The notes: generated from the sequence alone by a model not told the origin. A stretch of DNA of 64,000 nucleotides from Nitratireductor sp. (GCA_017854535.1 JAFMHL010000010.1:19728-83727), one strand, 5' to 3'; shown: positions 25,862-35,393, numbered from the stretch's first letter. Program-made: numbers and translations.

Positions 25862-27118
25862 CTAAACCACCAAATTTCCGACAATCTCATTATCCGTAAT
25901 ATCCTGCCAACGCATACCCGCTATATCCAGCTTTTTCGTTAGCTTGGCAAAATTCTCCGGCTTGGTCGTTTCAAGGCCAATCAACACCGATCCGAAATTG
26001 CGGGCAGACTTTTTCAGATATTCAAATCTGGCAATGTCATCATCAGGACCAAGCATGAAGAGAAAATCCTTCAATGCGCCCGGCCGCTGAGGAAATTGCA
26101 GAATATAATATTTTTTAAGCCCAGAGAATTTGAGAGACCGCTCTTTCACTTCCGGTAGACGTTCAAAATCAAAATTCCCACCAGATGTTACACAAACAAT
26201 CGTCTTGCCGCGCACCCGATCAACAGGAAGACGCTTTAAAGCATCAATCGACAGTGCACCTGCCGGCTCCAAAACAATCCCTTCTACATTGAGCATTTCA
26301 ACCATGGTTCCGCAAACGCCATTTGTGGGTGCCAACAATACCTGATCAGCAGAATACTTCTTCAACTGATTATAGGTGTGCTTGCCGATTTGGGCGACTG
26401 CCGCGCCATCCACAAAATTCTCCATTTGTGAAAGTTTGATGCGCTTGCCCTGCCGTAGGCTCTCGTAAAGCGATGGTGCTTTATCAGGCTCCACAAATAC
26501 AAACTCCGGTTCAATGCCGCTTTCTTCAAGATAGCGCGTTACACCAGCTGAAAGCCCACCGCCGCCGACAGGCAAAATCACCATATCAATGGCCTCGCCT
26601 TCGGGCATCTGCTCCAATATCTCTTTTCCAACCGTTGCCTGCCCACGAATGATCTTTGGATCATTAAAAGGCGGGACCATCATCCCCCCTTGATCACGGC
26701 AATAGGCATACGCCGCAGCATTCGCATCATCAAAACTATCGCCTTCTAGGCGTATCTCCACATAGGGAGTGCCAAAGGAAGCCGTCTTCATGATTTTCTG
26801 TTGAGGCGTTGTGACAGGCATGAAGATCACGCCTTTTTTCTTATAGTGCCTACAGGCATGGGCAAAACCCTGCGCATGGTTTCCTGCAGAGGCACAAACA
26901 AACAGCTTGTGCTTGGGATCCTTTTCCATGACTTCCATGAGAAAAGAATAGGCGCCACGAATTTTATAGCTGCGAACAGGCGCAAGATCTTCCCGCTTGA
27001 GATAAATTCGCGCGCCATATAGCGAAGAGAGATATTGATTATATTGCAGCGGCGTTGGCTCTAAAACCTTTGCAAGCTTTTCGTGAACTTTATCTACATC
27101 GCTGGTAAATCGTGTCAA
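25862..27118 (-). CDS. ilvA: Threonine ammonia-lyase (threonine dehydratase)
   Basis: A 418-residue PLP enzyme converting threonine to 2-oxobutanoate, the first step to isoleucine. The PLP lysine is K52 in SYKIRGAYSF; CASAGNHAQGFA and the GGGGLSAG glycine loop bind cofactor phosphate. A C-terminal ACT-like regulatory region (KKYYILQFPQRPGALKDFL) indicates the short, single-ACT form. Serine can be a side substrate. Confidence 0.92.
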   Translation of the reverse strand: MTRFTSDVDKVHEKLAKVLEPTPLQYNQYLSSLYGARIYLKREDLAPVRSYKIRGAYSFLMEVMEKDPKHKLFVCASAGNHAQGFAHACRHYKKKGVIFMPVTTPQQKIMKTASFGTPYVEIRLEGDSFDDANAAAYAYCRDQGGMMVPPFNDPKIIRGQATVGKEILEQMPEGEAIDMVILPVGGGGLSAGVTRYLEESGIEPEFVFVEPDKAPSLYESLRQGKRIKLSQMENFVDGAAVAQIGKHTYNQLKKYSADQVLLAPTNGVCGTMVEMLNVEGIVLEPAGALSIDALKRLPVDRVRGKTIVCVTSGGNFDFERLPEVKERSLKFSGLKKYYILQFPQRPGALKDFLFMLGPDDDIARFEYLKKSARNFGSVLIGLETTKPENFAKLTKKLDIAGMRWQDITDNEIVGNLVV

Positions 27119-27260
27119 AATAGCCTCTTATTTTCCCGCAGAACCTTGAGAAATATATTCGCTGCGTCGGTCATTTCCAAGGTTCACAATAGCGTTTCAA
27201 GCCACTATTGTCACAGGTCACAAAGCTAAACAAATCATTCTGCATTCTGGGAGAATATAT

Positions 27261-28886
27261 ATGCAAGGACTTATGATGGATCGCGAATTGCTCATTTCAG
27301 CAATTATCGATCATGCAGCGCTTTACCATGGCGACACAGAAATTGTATCCGTCAACACTTCGGGCGGGATCAACCGCTATGGCTATGCAGATTGCCGCGC
27401 CCGCTCCTTAAAGCTTGCTTCTGCCCTCAAGAAAAAAGGCATGCAAAAGCCTGACCGAATTGGAACTTTGGCTTGGAACAATCACCGCCATTTGGAACTT
27501 TATTATGGCGTATCCGGCTCAGGGTTGGTTTGCCATACTTTGAACCCGCGCCTTCATCCAGACCAAGTCATTTACATCATGAACCACGCAGAGGATCGCG
27601 TGTTGTTTTTTGACAAGACATTTCTCCCGCTTGTCGCTGCAGTCAAAGACCAGTTAAAATCTACCGGTAGCTTTGTATTGATGGAAGCATCTGACGAAGA
27701 GGTGAGTGCTGAATATCCTTGGATTGAGTTTTACGAAGACCTGATAGCCGATGGTGATGATGATTACACTTGGCCAGATGATCTTAACGAGCGCGATGCC
27801 TCTTCGCTTTGCTACACATCTGGCACAACCGGAAATCCAAAGGGCGTATTATATTCCCATCGCTCTACTTTGATCCATGCCATGATGTCTGCAACGCCAG
27901 ATGTGATGAATTTCTCAGCCCAGGACTGCCTACTTCCAGTGGTGCCTATGTTCCATGTGAATGCGTGGGGGACACCTTATGCAGCGCCTTTGGTTGGCTC
28001 CAAAATGGTGATGCCAGGCCCGGGTCTTGATGGCAAAAGCCTAGTCGATCTTTTCAATTCCGAAAAAGTAACGATCTCCGCAGGCGTGCCAACCATTTGG
28101 GCTGGCCTTCTAGCACATCTGGAGGCCAGCGGCGAAAAACTGCCGCATCTCACGCGAACAGTCGTTGGCGGGTCAGCTTGCCCACCAGCTATGATCAACA
28201 AATTCCGTGATCTTTATGATGTCGAAGTATTGCATGCCTGGGGCATGACTGAGCTTTCCCCCCTTGGCAGCGTCAACAATTTGAAAAACAAACATCTGGG
28301 AATGCCAGAAAGCGACATTATCAAACTACGTGAAAATCAGGGCCGTCCGCCCTTTGGCATAGAACTGGGCGTTTTTGATGATGATGATAATCAATTGCCT
28401 AATGATGGCGTCGCCCAAGGCAATCTTTATTGCCGAGGATATTGGGTGCTGACAGAATATTTCTCAGGCGATGGCGGTGATCCGCTTCATTCCGGCTGGT
28501 TCCCGACAGGAGACGTTTCCACCATTGATGCAGATGGCTATATGACCATCCGTGACCGCTCAAAAGACATTATCAAATCCGGCGGGGAATGGATATCAAC
28601 GGTTGATCTTGAAAACCTGGCCGTTAGCCATCCCGATATTGCAGAAGCTGCAGTTATTTCCGCGCGCCATGAAAAATGGGATGAACGGCCATTGCTGATT
28701 GTTGTTCCAAAGGCTGGCAAAACACCCGATCCGGCAGAGATATTGAAGTTCTACGATGGCAAAGTTGCGAAGTTTTGGATTCCAGATGCCGTTCAATTTG
28801 TGGAATCCATTCCGAAAGGGGCAACAGGCAAAATGCTGAAAAACGCACTTCGCGATCTTTATGGTGATGTTTTATTGGCCAAATAA
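27261..28886 (+). CDS. Fatty/short-chain acyl-CoA ligase (DmdB-like)
   Basis: A 541-residue adenylate-forming acyl-CoA synthetase. Motifs are CYTSGTTGNPKGVLYSHRS, then GWFPTGDVSTIDADGYM with DRSKDIIKSGGEW, and the C-terminal PKGATGKMLKNALR lysine. The N-terminus (MQGLMMDRELLISAIIDHAA) recalls 3-methylthiopropionate-CoA ligases (DmdB) and medium-chain acyl ligases, so substrate is uncertain. ATG at 27261 has GGGAG upstream; 27273 is possible. An SCP2 protein gene follows 128 bases downstream with its own LiuR-like box. Confidence 0.87.
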   Translation: MQGLMMDRELLISAIIDHAALYHGDTEIVSVNTSGGINRYGYADCRARSLKLASALKKKGMQKPDRIGTLAWNNHRHLELYYGVSGSGLVCHTLNPRLHPDQVIYIMNHAEDRVLFFDKTFLPLVAAVKDQLKSTGSFVLMEASDEEVSAEYPWIEFYEDLIADGDDDYTWPDDLNERDASSLCYTSGTTGNPKGVLYSHRSTLIHAMMSATPDVMNFSAQDCLLPVVPMFHVNAWGTPYAAPLVGSKMVMPGPGLDGKSLVDLFNSEKVTISAGVPTIWAGLLAHLEASGEKLPHLTRTVVGGSACPPAMINKFRDLYDVEVLHAWGMTELSPLGSVNNLKNKHLGMPESDIIKLRENQGRPPFGIELGVFDDDDNQLPNDGVAQGNLYCRGYWVLTEYFSGDGGDPLHSGWFPTGDVSTIDADGYMTIRDRSKDIIKSGGEWISTVDLENLAVSHPDIAEAAVISARHEKWDERPLLIVVPKAGKTPDPAEILKFYDGKVAKFWIPDAVQFVESIPKGATGKMLKNALRDLYGDVLLAK

Positions 28887-28931
28887 TTATTGGAAGCGAT
28901 TTTTCTGTATTTGCGCACTTGCAATTCTTCT

Positions 28932-28956
28932 CGGAAACAGACAAAAACACTGTTGA
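28932..28956. repeat. 25-base dispersed repeat, copy 2
   Basis: Matches 22313-22337 at 22 of 25 positions. Here the final TTGA forms the first bases of the LiuR-like box at 28953-28968 upstream of the SCP2 gene, so the repeat looks like part of a promoter region rather than a mobile repeat. Confidence 0.5.
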
Positions 28957-28968
28957 CGTATACGTAAG
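28953..28968. promoter_or_regulatory. LiuR-like operator upstream of SCP2 gene
   Basis: TTGACGTATACGTAAG; its reverse complement CTTACGTATACGTCAA matches the box upstream of fadD (41869-41884, GTTACGTTTACGTCAA) at 14 of 16 positions. MerR-family LiuR regulators of branched-chain amino-acid and fatty-acid degradation bind sites of this type. It ends 46 bases before the SCP2 start codon. Confidence 0.6.
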
Positions 28969-29014
28969 AGTTTAGCGTGCCTATAGCATCGCAATTATCA
29001 AACTGGAGACTTTC

Positions 29015-29299
29015 ATGACCATTCAAACAATCGCAGATACCATCAAAAGTAAAATGGACCCTAGCACCGATATCGGCGCGACCGTAAAATTTGATTGCGG
29101 TGATGACGGCGTCATCGTTATTGACGGGCAAAATGTTTCGACGGAAAACGCTAATGCTGACTGCACCATTCTTTGCGACATCGATGTTTTGGAAGAACTT
29201 GTATCAGGTGAATTGAACTCAACTGCTGCTTTCATGACTGGTAAAATCAAAATTGAAGGCGATATGGGCGTAGCGATGAAACTGTCATCCATCCTGTAA
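29015..29299 (+). CDS. SCP2 sterol-binding domain protein
   Basis: A 94-residue stand-alone SCP2-type lipid carrier: IADTIKSKMDPS, CGDDGVIVIDG, then DCTILCDIDVLEELVSGELNSTAAFMTGKIKIEGDMGVAMKLSSIL, which is the conserved C-terminal half of the fold. Such proteins carry acyl-CoAs or other hydrophobic ligands in the cytoplasm. It sits behind an acyl-CoA ligase and a LiuR-like box and ends at a clear terminator, so it can be an independent transcript in a fatty-acid regulon. Confidence 0.88.
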   Translation: MTIQTIADTIKSKMDPSTDIGATVKFDCGDDGVIVIDGQNVSTENANADCTILCDIDVLEELVSGELNSTAAFMTGKIKIEGDMGVAMKLSSIL

Positions 29300-29318
29300 C
29301 TCTACTTCAAGAATTTTG

Positions 29319-29357
29319 AACCGCCAGTTTGGATAATCCAGCTGGCGGTTTTTCTTT
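29319..29357 (+). terminator. Rho-independent terminator of SCP2 gene
   Basis: AACCGCCAG (29319-29327) pairs perfectly with CTGGCGGTT (29342-29350); the loop can form an inner TGGAT/ATCCA stem. TTTCTTT follows. It lies 20 bases after the SCP2 stop codon. Confidence 0.85.
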
Positions 29358-29451
29358 GTCAAATTAACCTGCTTACAGCTATTCCTCAACTTGACTGCAC
29401 TCAAAATTCACTATCTGAATTGGCAATTCGCAACCTATTTGGAGCATTCCT

Positions 29452-30435
29452 ATGAGCAGTGACAAAACAAAAGCAGGCTATGAAACAGGCCGCTTAAACC
29501 TGCCATTTGTTGGATTTTGCACATTTGGAAAACGCCCGATTTGCGATAACTGGGATGCCATTGATGCTGATATTGCCATCATCGGCGCGCCGTTTGACTT
29601 CGGCACTCAATATCGTGCAGGAGCGCGGTTTGGGCCACGCGGTATCCGTGAAGCTTCTACGTTGTTTTCTTTTGGCCATGCTGGCGCATATGATCATGAA
29701 GACGACGAAATCTATTTGCCCGGTTCTGTAAAAATCGTTGATATGGGCGACGCAGATATTGTCCATACAAACACAGAAAAAAGCCACGAAAACATAGAGT
29801 TGGCTGTCAGAAAAGCACTAGCTTCTGGCGCAATCCCCGTTACCCTTGGCGGCGATCATTCCATCAATATTCCCTGCATTAATGCCTTCAGTGACCAGGA
29901 ACCGTTTCACCTCATTCAAATAGATGCACATCTCGATTTCGTCGATGAACGCCACGGCGTTCGCAATGGCCACGGCAACCCAATGCGCCGTGCAGCAGAA
30001 AAAGACTATGTTACCGGCCTATCTCAAATCGGCATTCGCAACGTCTCTTCAACCGCAAAAGAAGGCTATGAAGATGCCCGCAAAATGGGTTCGGACATTT
30101 TGTCTGTTCGGCAATTTCGCAAATTAGGAGTTGAAGCCGTAGCCGCCCGAATTCCTGCCAGTACCGAAGGAAAACGCCAGCGCTATTATGTGACCATAGA
30201 TATCGACGGCTTTGATCCATCCATCGCGCCTGGAACCGGAACACCGTCCCATGGTGGCTTTGGCTATTATGAAGTTTTGGAACTGCTACAACATATTTCG
30301 AAGCAAGGCGATGTGATCGGCATTGATCTTGTGGAAGTCTCCCCAGACCACGATCACGCAGGTGTGACTTCTTTTCTCGGCGCCCAAATATTGCTGAACT
30401 TTTTGGGCTTCATCATGAAAGAGCGCGATAAATAA
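29452..30435 (+). CDS. Agmatinase-type ureohydrolase
   Basis: A 327-residue arginase/agmatinase-fold enzyme with the binuclear Mn site: GGDHSIN (His), DAHLDFVD (Asp, His, Asp) and DIDGFDPS (two Asp). It hydrolyses a guanidino compound to urea plus an amine. The loop usually reading HGTPFRRA in agmatinases is GHGNPMRRA here, so a guanidino-acid hydrolase such as guanidinobutyrase is equally likely. ATG at 29452 follows TTTGGAGCATTCCT, a good Shine-Dalgarno. It is convergent with the GH25 gene, 4 bases apart. Confidence 0.87.
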   Translation: MSSDKTKAGYETGRLNLPFVGFCTFGKRPICDNWDAIDADIAIIGAPFDFGTQYRAGARFGPRGIREASTLFSFGHAGAYDHEDDEIYLPGSVKIVDMGDADIVHTNTEKSHENIELAVRKALASGAIPVTLGGDHSINIPCINAFSDQEPFHLIQIDAHLDFVDERHGVRNGHGNPMRRAAEKDYVTGLSQIGIRNVSSTAKEGYEDARKMGSDILSVRQFRKLGVEAVAARIPASTEGKRQRYYVTIDIDGFDPSIAPGTGTPSHGGFGYYEVLELLQHISKQGDVIGIDLVEVSPDHDHAGVTSFLGAQILLNFLGFIMKERDK

Positions 30436-30439
30436 GCAG

Positions 30440-31243
30440 TTACTTCGTGCGATCCTTTACCCAATCTTTCCACTGATTGACCGAGCCGTAAAACGCATTG
30501 ATATCCGTATCGCCTTTAATACCAGGCACAACACCTGTTCCCGTATATTGCCAGAAGACCCATTTCTGATCTGGATAAATGTTAGATGGCTCATCGGCTA
30601 CCGAGCGCAACCAGAAATCAATATTCTTGATATGTCCAAGATCATTCTCATGGTAAAAATCAACCGTTGTATAAACAATCGGCTTCTTGCCGTAATGGCT
30701 CTTTATGCGATTGAGAAAAACACCCATTTCGCGGCGCACCGCATCAGGCTCCGGTCTGAACTTGCAGCTGGGAGACTTGTGGTTCCATTCCATGTCCAAA
30801 ACCGGCGGCAAGGAACCTCTTTCTTTCGGAACTTTGGAAATAAACCATGCTGCCTGCTCAAAAGCTGGGCGGCAGAAATAGTAAAAATGATAGGCTCCTC
30901 GCACCACCCCTGCCCGTCTCGCGCCTTCCCAGTTTTGCTTGAAGCGATCATCCAGCCTGTCGCCGCCCTCAGTCGCTTTGATAAAAGCGAAGGAAATACC
31001 CGAGCGCTTCGCCTGAGCCCAATCAATATCATTTTGATATTTTGATACATCAATACCGTGAACCGGGTAGTCCCAAGGCTTTTTGCTTTTCCACTCATGA
31101 GGGTCATTGTCGCCATATCGGGGGTTCGTGACTGATGAGCGAATATCCAAAACGTCAACTGGCGAAGAGGTGCAACTGCTCAACGCAACTACACAAATAA
31201 GAGCAGAACCCAATGCTGCCTTTTTGAAAAACCGACTTGCCAA
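30440..31243 (-). CDS. GH25 family lysozyme-like lipoprotein
   Basis: A glycoside hydrolase family 25 muramidase: HGIDVSKYQNDIDW, FAFIKATEGG, GAYHFYYF and the catalytic VLDMEWN. No in-frame ATG precedes the domain. TTG at 31243 gives 267 residues with a clean lipoprotein signal (RFFKKAALGSALICVVALSSC) and GGA upstream; TTG at 31306 would add 21 atypical residues. As a lipoprotein it would act on peptidoglycan in the periplasm, in cell-wall turnover rather than phage lysis, since no phage genes are near. Confidence 0.82.
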   Translation of the reverse strand: MASRFFKKAALGSALICVVALSSCTSSPVDVLDIRSSVTNPRYGDNDPHEWKSKKPWDYPVHGIDVSKYQNDIDWAQAKRSGISFAFIKATEGGDRLDDRFKQNWEGARRAGVVRGAYHFYYFCRPAFEQAAWFISKVPKERGSLPPVLDMEWNHKSPSCKFRPEPDAVRREMGVFLNRIKSHYGKKPIVYTTVDFYHENDLGHIKNIDFWLRSVADEPSNIYPDQKWVFWQYTGTGVVPGIKGDTDINAFYGSVNQWKDWVKDRTK

Positions 31244-31340
31244 AAAATCTATCCATACCGAATCATAAAACACAAATTTCACTACCCATAGATTGTACTG
31301 ATCCAAAAATCTTCAATCCATCGAGAAGTTATATTTTGGT

Positions 31341-31994
31341 TCAATCACCCGGAAAAACCGTCGACGCATCACCTGCCTGCCATTTTGGATATTTCTTCAT
31401 GATGGAGGCAAAGCGATCTGATACTAGAAATGCTTCTAACCAGCGCAAAACATTTGGCCAATCTTGCGCCCAAAACCATTCTTTATCCACATGGGCAAAC
31501 TGGCGAATAAAGGGCAAGATTGCACCATCGGCCAACGAGAATGTCTCACCATAGAGATAGGTTTTTCCTGTCAGCATTTGATCAAGCTCGCGAACAAATT
31601 CAGAACCTTTGTCACGTTCTGCTCTGGCAGAAACGCCATCAAAACGGTTTTCATACTTGTATCGATCAAGCGAGGCTTTGAACGGACCGTCCAAGGTTCT
31701 GATTAAACCGCGCATTTCATCCAGCTGATCAGCAGAAAAACCAAGCCAATTCTCGCGATCATTTTGCCCCAAAGCCCAGTCAATTACATCAAGGCTTTCT
31801 TCATGCACGCTTCCATCCGGCAAAATTAAAACCGGAACGGTTGCCTTTGGGCTTGCTATGAGCATTTCTTCTGGCTTGTCGCGCAGAACAACTTCACGCA
31901 GCTCCACCTGTTGCCCGCTGGCAGCTATCGCCAACCTTGCCCGCATCGCATAGGGGCAACGGCGAAAGGAATAGATGATCGGAAGTTCTGCCAT
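31341..31994 (-). CDS. Glutathione S-transferase family protein
   Basis: A 217-residue GST: N-terminal thioredoxin-like domain with SFRRCPYAMRARLA (a CPYA Cys-type active site, as in omega/beta classes) and KATVPVLILPDGSVHEES for glutathione contacts, then an all-helical C-terminal domain. A Cys active site favours thiol-transferase or dehydroascorbate-reductase activity over classic conjugation. It lies 9 bases after trhO on the same strand and is probably cotranscribed. Confidence 0.88.
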   Translation of the reverse strand: MAELPIIYSFRRCPYAMRARLAIAASGQQVELREVVLRDKPEEMLIASPKATVPVLILPDGSVHEESLDVIDWALGQNDRENWLGFSADQLDEMRGLIRTLDGPFKASLDRYKYENRFDGVSARAERDKGSEFVRELDQMLTGKTYLYGETFSLADGAILPFIRQFAHVDKEWFWAQDWPNVLRWLEAFLVSDRFASIMKKYPKWQAGDASTVFPGD

Positions 31995-32003
31995 TTTTTC
32001 CGC

Positions 32004-32993
32004 CTATTCCCCCGCCCCAGCATTGCTCTTGGCAATCTGCTCAGCCCGCGCTGCGCGCTTGGCTTCACGCTGGGCTTCCTGATCAGCGGCAATATGATCA
32101 AGGCCGCGAGCCTTTGCCAAAGCAATCTGTTTTTGCCGCTCAGAAAAACGATGGCGCTGCTCATCGCTCATCGTATCATGACAATTCGGACAGGAAATGC
32201 CCTCAACATATTGCTCAGACTTCTTGTCTTCATCGCTGATCGGATGGCGGCAGGCATGGCACAAATCATAAGGCCCCGGCTTCAACCCATGGCCCACGGA
32301 AACGCGATTATCAAAAACAAAACACTCTCCTTCCCAAAGGCTCTTTTCTTCCGGCACGGTTTCTAGGTATTTCAAGATACCGCCCTTTAGATGAAACACC
32401 TCGTCAAAGCCTTCCTTGATCATAAAGGAAGATGCCTTTTCACAACGAATTCCGCCCGTGCAGAACATTGCAATCTTCGGTTTGTTGTGAAGCCGCTCCT
32501 GCTCACGCACCCACTTCGGGAATTCGCGAAAGGTCACGGTTTTGGGATCAACTGCACCTTTGAACGTGCCAATGGAAACTTCATAATCATTACGCGTATC
32601 GATCAGCACCACATCAGGATCATTGATCAAATCGTTCCAGTCTTGCGGGTCAACATATTGACCCACATCATCATTCGGATCGACTTCAGGAATACCAATC
32701 GTCACGATCTCTTTCTTGAGACGAACTTTCATTCTGTGAAACGGGTTCTCACCGTCCGCCCAGCTTTCTTTATGTTCAAGATCAGCAATTCTTGTGTCAT
32801 TGCGTATCCATGCAAGGACTGCATGCACACCGCTATTCGGCCCGGCTATCGTGCCATTGATGCCTTCCCGCGCCAAAAGGATCGTACCCATCACATCATT
32901 ATCTTTGCAGACGGTCAGCAATTTCGGCTGAATGTCGGCAAAGTCTTCAAGCCGGACAAATTTGTATAAAGCTGCAACGAGATAGCGAGACAT
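32004..32993 (-). CDS. trhO: tRNA uridine(34) hydroxylase TrhO (rhodanese)
   Basis: A 329-residue YceA/TrhO protein. The N-terminal acylphosphatase-like part has [14 protein letters not shown]; the central rhodanese domain has [17 protein letters not shown] and the catalytic C178 in [15 protein letters not shown]-terminal Cys motif is [13 protein letters not shown]...CPNCHD. TrhO makes 5-hydroxyuridine at the wobble position of tRNA, a step towards (c)mo5U. Length and motifs are standard. Confidence 0.93.
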   Translation of the reverse strand: MSRYLVAALYKFVRLEDFADIQPKLLTVCKDNDVMGTILLAREGINGTIAGPNSGVHAVLAWIRNDTRIADLEHKESWADGENPFHRMKVRLKKEIVTIGIPEVDPNDDVGQYVDPQDWNDLINDPDVVLIDTRNDYEVSIGTFKGAVDPKTVTFREFPKWVREQERLHNKPKIAMFCTGGIRCEKASSFMIKEGFDEVFHLKGGILKYLETVPEEKSLWEGECFVFDNRVSVGHGLKPGPYDLCHACRHPISDEDKKSEQYVEGISCPNCHDTMSDEQRHRFSERQKQIALAKARGLDHIAADQEAQREAKRAARAEQIAKSNAGAGE

Positions 32994-33080
32994 AGGATAA
33001 ACTTTGTTTGATTTCTTCTTTCAAAAGCGCAGGGTATAGTCCGAACCAGCGCCAGTTTCAATTTCCAAAAGGCTTTTTCA

Positions 33081-33698
33081 ATGCCGAACCGCTATCATGA
33101 GATACTATTTACCGAGGATGTGAAATCCCTCCAAACGCAAATTGGCTCTAGAGCCATGTATGAGCGCCATGAGCATTTACAAGGCACTCATAACGCGGAC
33201 CTTGGTTCTGATGAGCTTGCGTTTATCGCCGCTCAAGACAGTTTTTACATGGCATCCATCAGCACTTCTGGTTGGCCTTATGTGCAAGATCGAGGTGGAC
33301 CAAAAGGTTTTCTGAAATCAATTGGAGGCAACTGCCTCGCCTTTGCAGACTTTTCCGGCAACCACCAATATATCTCAACGGGTAATGTAGTCGCAGACCA
33401 GCGTGTTTCAATCATCTTGATGGACTATACGTTACGCCGCCGCATCAAACTCCTGGCCCATGCTAACGTCGTTGAAAACCCTGACACCAGTCTTGTGGCA
33501 AAACTCTCTCACCCAAACTATGTCGCCCCTATCGAACGCATTGTCCAGCTAAAGATCGAGGCTTTCGAATGGAACTGCCCAAAATATATTACAGAGCGCT
33601 ACCCGATGGAAGACGTTGCCAAAGCAACCGAAGGATTGCGATCTAAGATTGCGAAAATGCAAGCACTTCTGGATGCACACGGAATTCAGGTGGATTAA
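33081..33698 (+). CDS. Pyridoxamine-5'-phosphate-oxidase-family flavoprotein
   Basis: A 205-residue PNPOx-like split-barrel protein: FIAAQDSFYMASISTSGWPYVQDRGG, LAFADFSGNHQYIS and TGNVVADQRVSIILMDY are typical of FMN-binding members. The function of this subgroup is not established; general-stress flavoproteins and F420/FMN reductases share the fold. It is not the vitamin B6 oxidase PdxH. Divergent from trhO. Confidence 0.8.
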   Translation: MPNRYHEILFTEDVKSLQTQIGSRAMYERHEHLQGTHNADLGSDELAFIAAQDSFYMASISTSGWPYVQDRGGPKGFLKSIGGNCLAFADFSGNHQYISTGNVVADQRVSIILMDYTLRRRIKLLAHANVVENPDTSLVAKLSHPNYVAPIERIVQLKIEAFEWNCPKYITERYPMEDVAKATEGLRSKIAKMQALLDAHGIQVD

Positions 33699-33784
33699 AT
33701 AGGCAAAGCTCTATCGGCTAAAATAGCTAAGCTGCACTCATATGCGACCAAAGAGACAGCTATGAAAAAAAACACGTGATACCG

Positions 33785-34432
33785 CTAGAACGCCACCGCA
33801 TCATCTGCTTCAGCCGCTTCTTCAGCAGTCCATTGGCGGACGGGTGTTGGCGCAGTAACCCGGCTGAGAGGCAAAAACGTGCCTTCGCCCGGCTCGTCAA
33901 GCACCACTGAACCGCCCGGAGAAATCACCTCGATTGCCCCTTCTCTAATCTGAAAGCCATAATGTGGTTGGCCAACTGGCATTCCAACAGTCAGTTCCCC
34001 ACCAAGAAATTCGGTTCCGCGAATGCCCATGGTCGCTACCGGTGTCGTAAAAGCAACATTGCTGGATGATTCCTTAGCAATTTGGCCGGATACAAAGCGA
34101 AATACTCCAACCACTATCTCCAGTGCCTGGAGTGAATCGCCACCCGGATTATAGATGAGTTGATCAATGGTAATCTGGGCATTCTCACCCAAAGTCAGCT
34201 TTGACTCATCCTCGAAAAGGATCAAAAGCCGACCACCAGGACCAGTTCGGATATCATCACCAACAAAGACCTGGCTGCCCAATGTCAATTCGCTCACGGT
34301 GCCATCGGCACTTCGATTTGCTGTGCCATTTTGGCGTTCAATCTTGCCTGCGACTTGCTGAGCTTGCGCAGGTATGGCGAACAAGATGCAAACGAACAAC
34401 ATCGCTACGAAGGTTTTGAAAAGATATCTCAT
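33785..34432 (-). CDS. Periplasmic FecR-domain protein
   Basis: A 215-residue exported protein. ATG at 34432 has AGAGGAG upstream; a longer in-frame start is rejected. The signal peptide FVAMLFVCILFAIPAQA is cleaved before QQVAGK. The mature part is a FecR/OmpR-like beta domain: GSQVFVGDDIRTGPGGRLLILFEDESKLTLGENA and TPVATMGIRGTEF. Stand-alone FecR-domain proteins are common in alphaproteobacteria and have no agreed role; no sigma factor or TonB receptor is adjacent. Confidence 0.82.
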   Translation of the reverse strand: MRYLFKTFVAMLFVCILFAIPAQAQQVAGKIERQNGTANRSADGTVSELTLGSQVFVGDDIRTGPGGRLLILFEDESKLTLGENAQITIDQLIYNPGGDSLQALEIVVGVFRFVSGQIAKESSSNVAFTTPVATMGIRGTEFLGGELTVGMPVGQPHYGFQIREGAIEVISPGGSVVLDEPGEGTFLPLSRVTAPTPVRQWTAEEAAEADDAVAF

Positions 34433-34621
34433 GCACAACTCCTCTTTTAAGCGACATCCAACCAGCAATCTTTGCTGATGGCAAATAAATCACTACAAGC
34501 CTTTCGCTATTGGATTAATGTGTCCTTTCCATGCCCATTTGATAATTAGACCTCATCGCTATATGCGTTCATCCCGCAATTCATTTTTGTTTGCTAATAC
34601 AACGAGACAGGAAACCCAAAC

Positions 34622-34861
34622 ATGGCCCATCCACCCCGCCGGCCCACCAGCGCCATTGATAAAGCCGAGGCTTTGTTCAAAGCGGCCACCACAAAACCGG
34701 AAGAAGCGCCGGTAACGCAAGTAAGGTCTGCAATTCCATTAGGAAAAGAAACCATTTCTCTTAAGATCGACAACGATGTTTTAGCCCATTTTCAAGAAGA
34801 AGGCATTGGCTGGCAAGACCGGATAAATGCCGCGCTGCGCAAGGCGGCTGACCTTGATTGA
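34622..34861 (+). CDS. BrnA-like antitoxin-family protein without BrnT
   Basis: A 79-residue protein whose C-terminal half (KETISLKIDNDVLAHFQ, GWQDRINAALRKAADL) matches the ribbon-helix-helix region of BrnA/DUF4415 antitoxins. The N-terminal part is proline- and charge-rich. No BrnT-like toxin reading frame lies on either side, so it is an orphan DNA-binding protein or a solitary antitoxin. Shine-Dalgarno: ACAGGAAAC just upstream. Confidence 0.7.
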   Translation: MAHPPRRPTSAIDKAEALFKAATTKPEEAPVTQVRSAIPLGKETISLKIDNDVLAHFQEEGIGWQDRINAALRKAADLD

Positions 34862-34934
34862 GAATTGCACTAATAGACACACTTCGCCCTTCCCTGTAAT
34901 CTTTTCAAAAGCATGACAGATTTGGAAAACCGAT

Positions 34935-35321
34935 ATGGACCAACACAAAGGCAGTTGCCGATGCGGGAATGTCATGATCAAGGCATCAGGACAGCCAAAC
35001 CGAGTGGGCATGTGCCATTGTATGGATTGCCGGAAATATCATGGTGCCTTGTTTCATGCCTCAGCAATTTTCCCGGCTGATGCAGTCGTTATTCTCGGCG
35101 AAACTAACGAGTATGACGGGCGGTATTTTTGTCCGCGGTGCGGCTCACCACTGTTTGGCCGCTCTGATGTCGAGATTGAAGTCAATTTGGGTTCGTTTGA
35201 TGCTCCGGATCAGTTTAAGCCAACCTACGAACTTTGGACCATCCGCCGCGAGAAATGGCTGCAACCCATACCCAATGCGAAACAATATGAACGGGATCGG
35301 GAAGACGAATCTGAAGAGTAG
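34935..35321 (+). CDS. GFA family (Gfa-like) zinc-binding protein
   Basis: A 128-residue protein of the glutathione-dependent-formaldehyde-activating-enzyme-like family, with the expected zinc cysteines: GSCRCGNV, CHCMDCRKYHGALFHAS and FCPRCGSPLFG. Most family members have no proven formaldehyde role. It sits 9 kb from the true formaldehyde genes adhC/fghA, so a link is not supported. Confidence 0.85.
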   Translation: MDQHKGSCRCGNVMIKASGQPNRVGMCHCMDCRKYHGALFHASAIFPADAVVILGETNEYDGRYFCPRCGSPLFGRSDVEIEVNLGSFDAPDQFKPTYELWTIRREKWLQPIPNAKQYERDREDESEE

Positions 35322-35393
35322 TGTGCTAAAGGGTATGATCTTCCGTCTAAAGCATCTCTTCCAAAACATCTCATATTTCGTTAGACTGATTTC

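Noticed and set aside
27141..27210. Inverted repeats GAACCTTG/CAAGGTTC (29-base spacer) and CAATAG/CTATTG between ilvA and the acyl-CoA ligase gene
   Set aside because: Short arms with long spacers and no second copy elsewhere in the window; noted but not called an operator.
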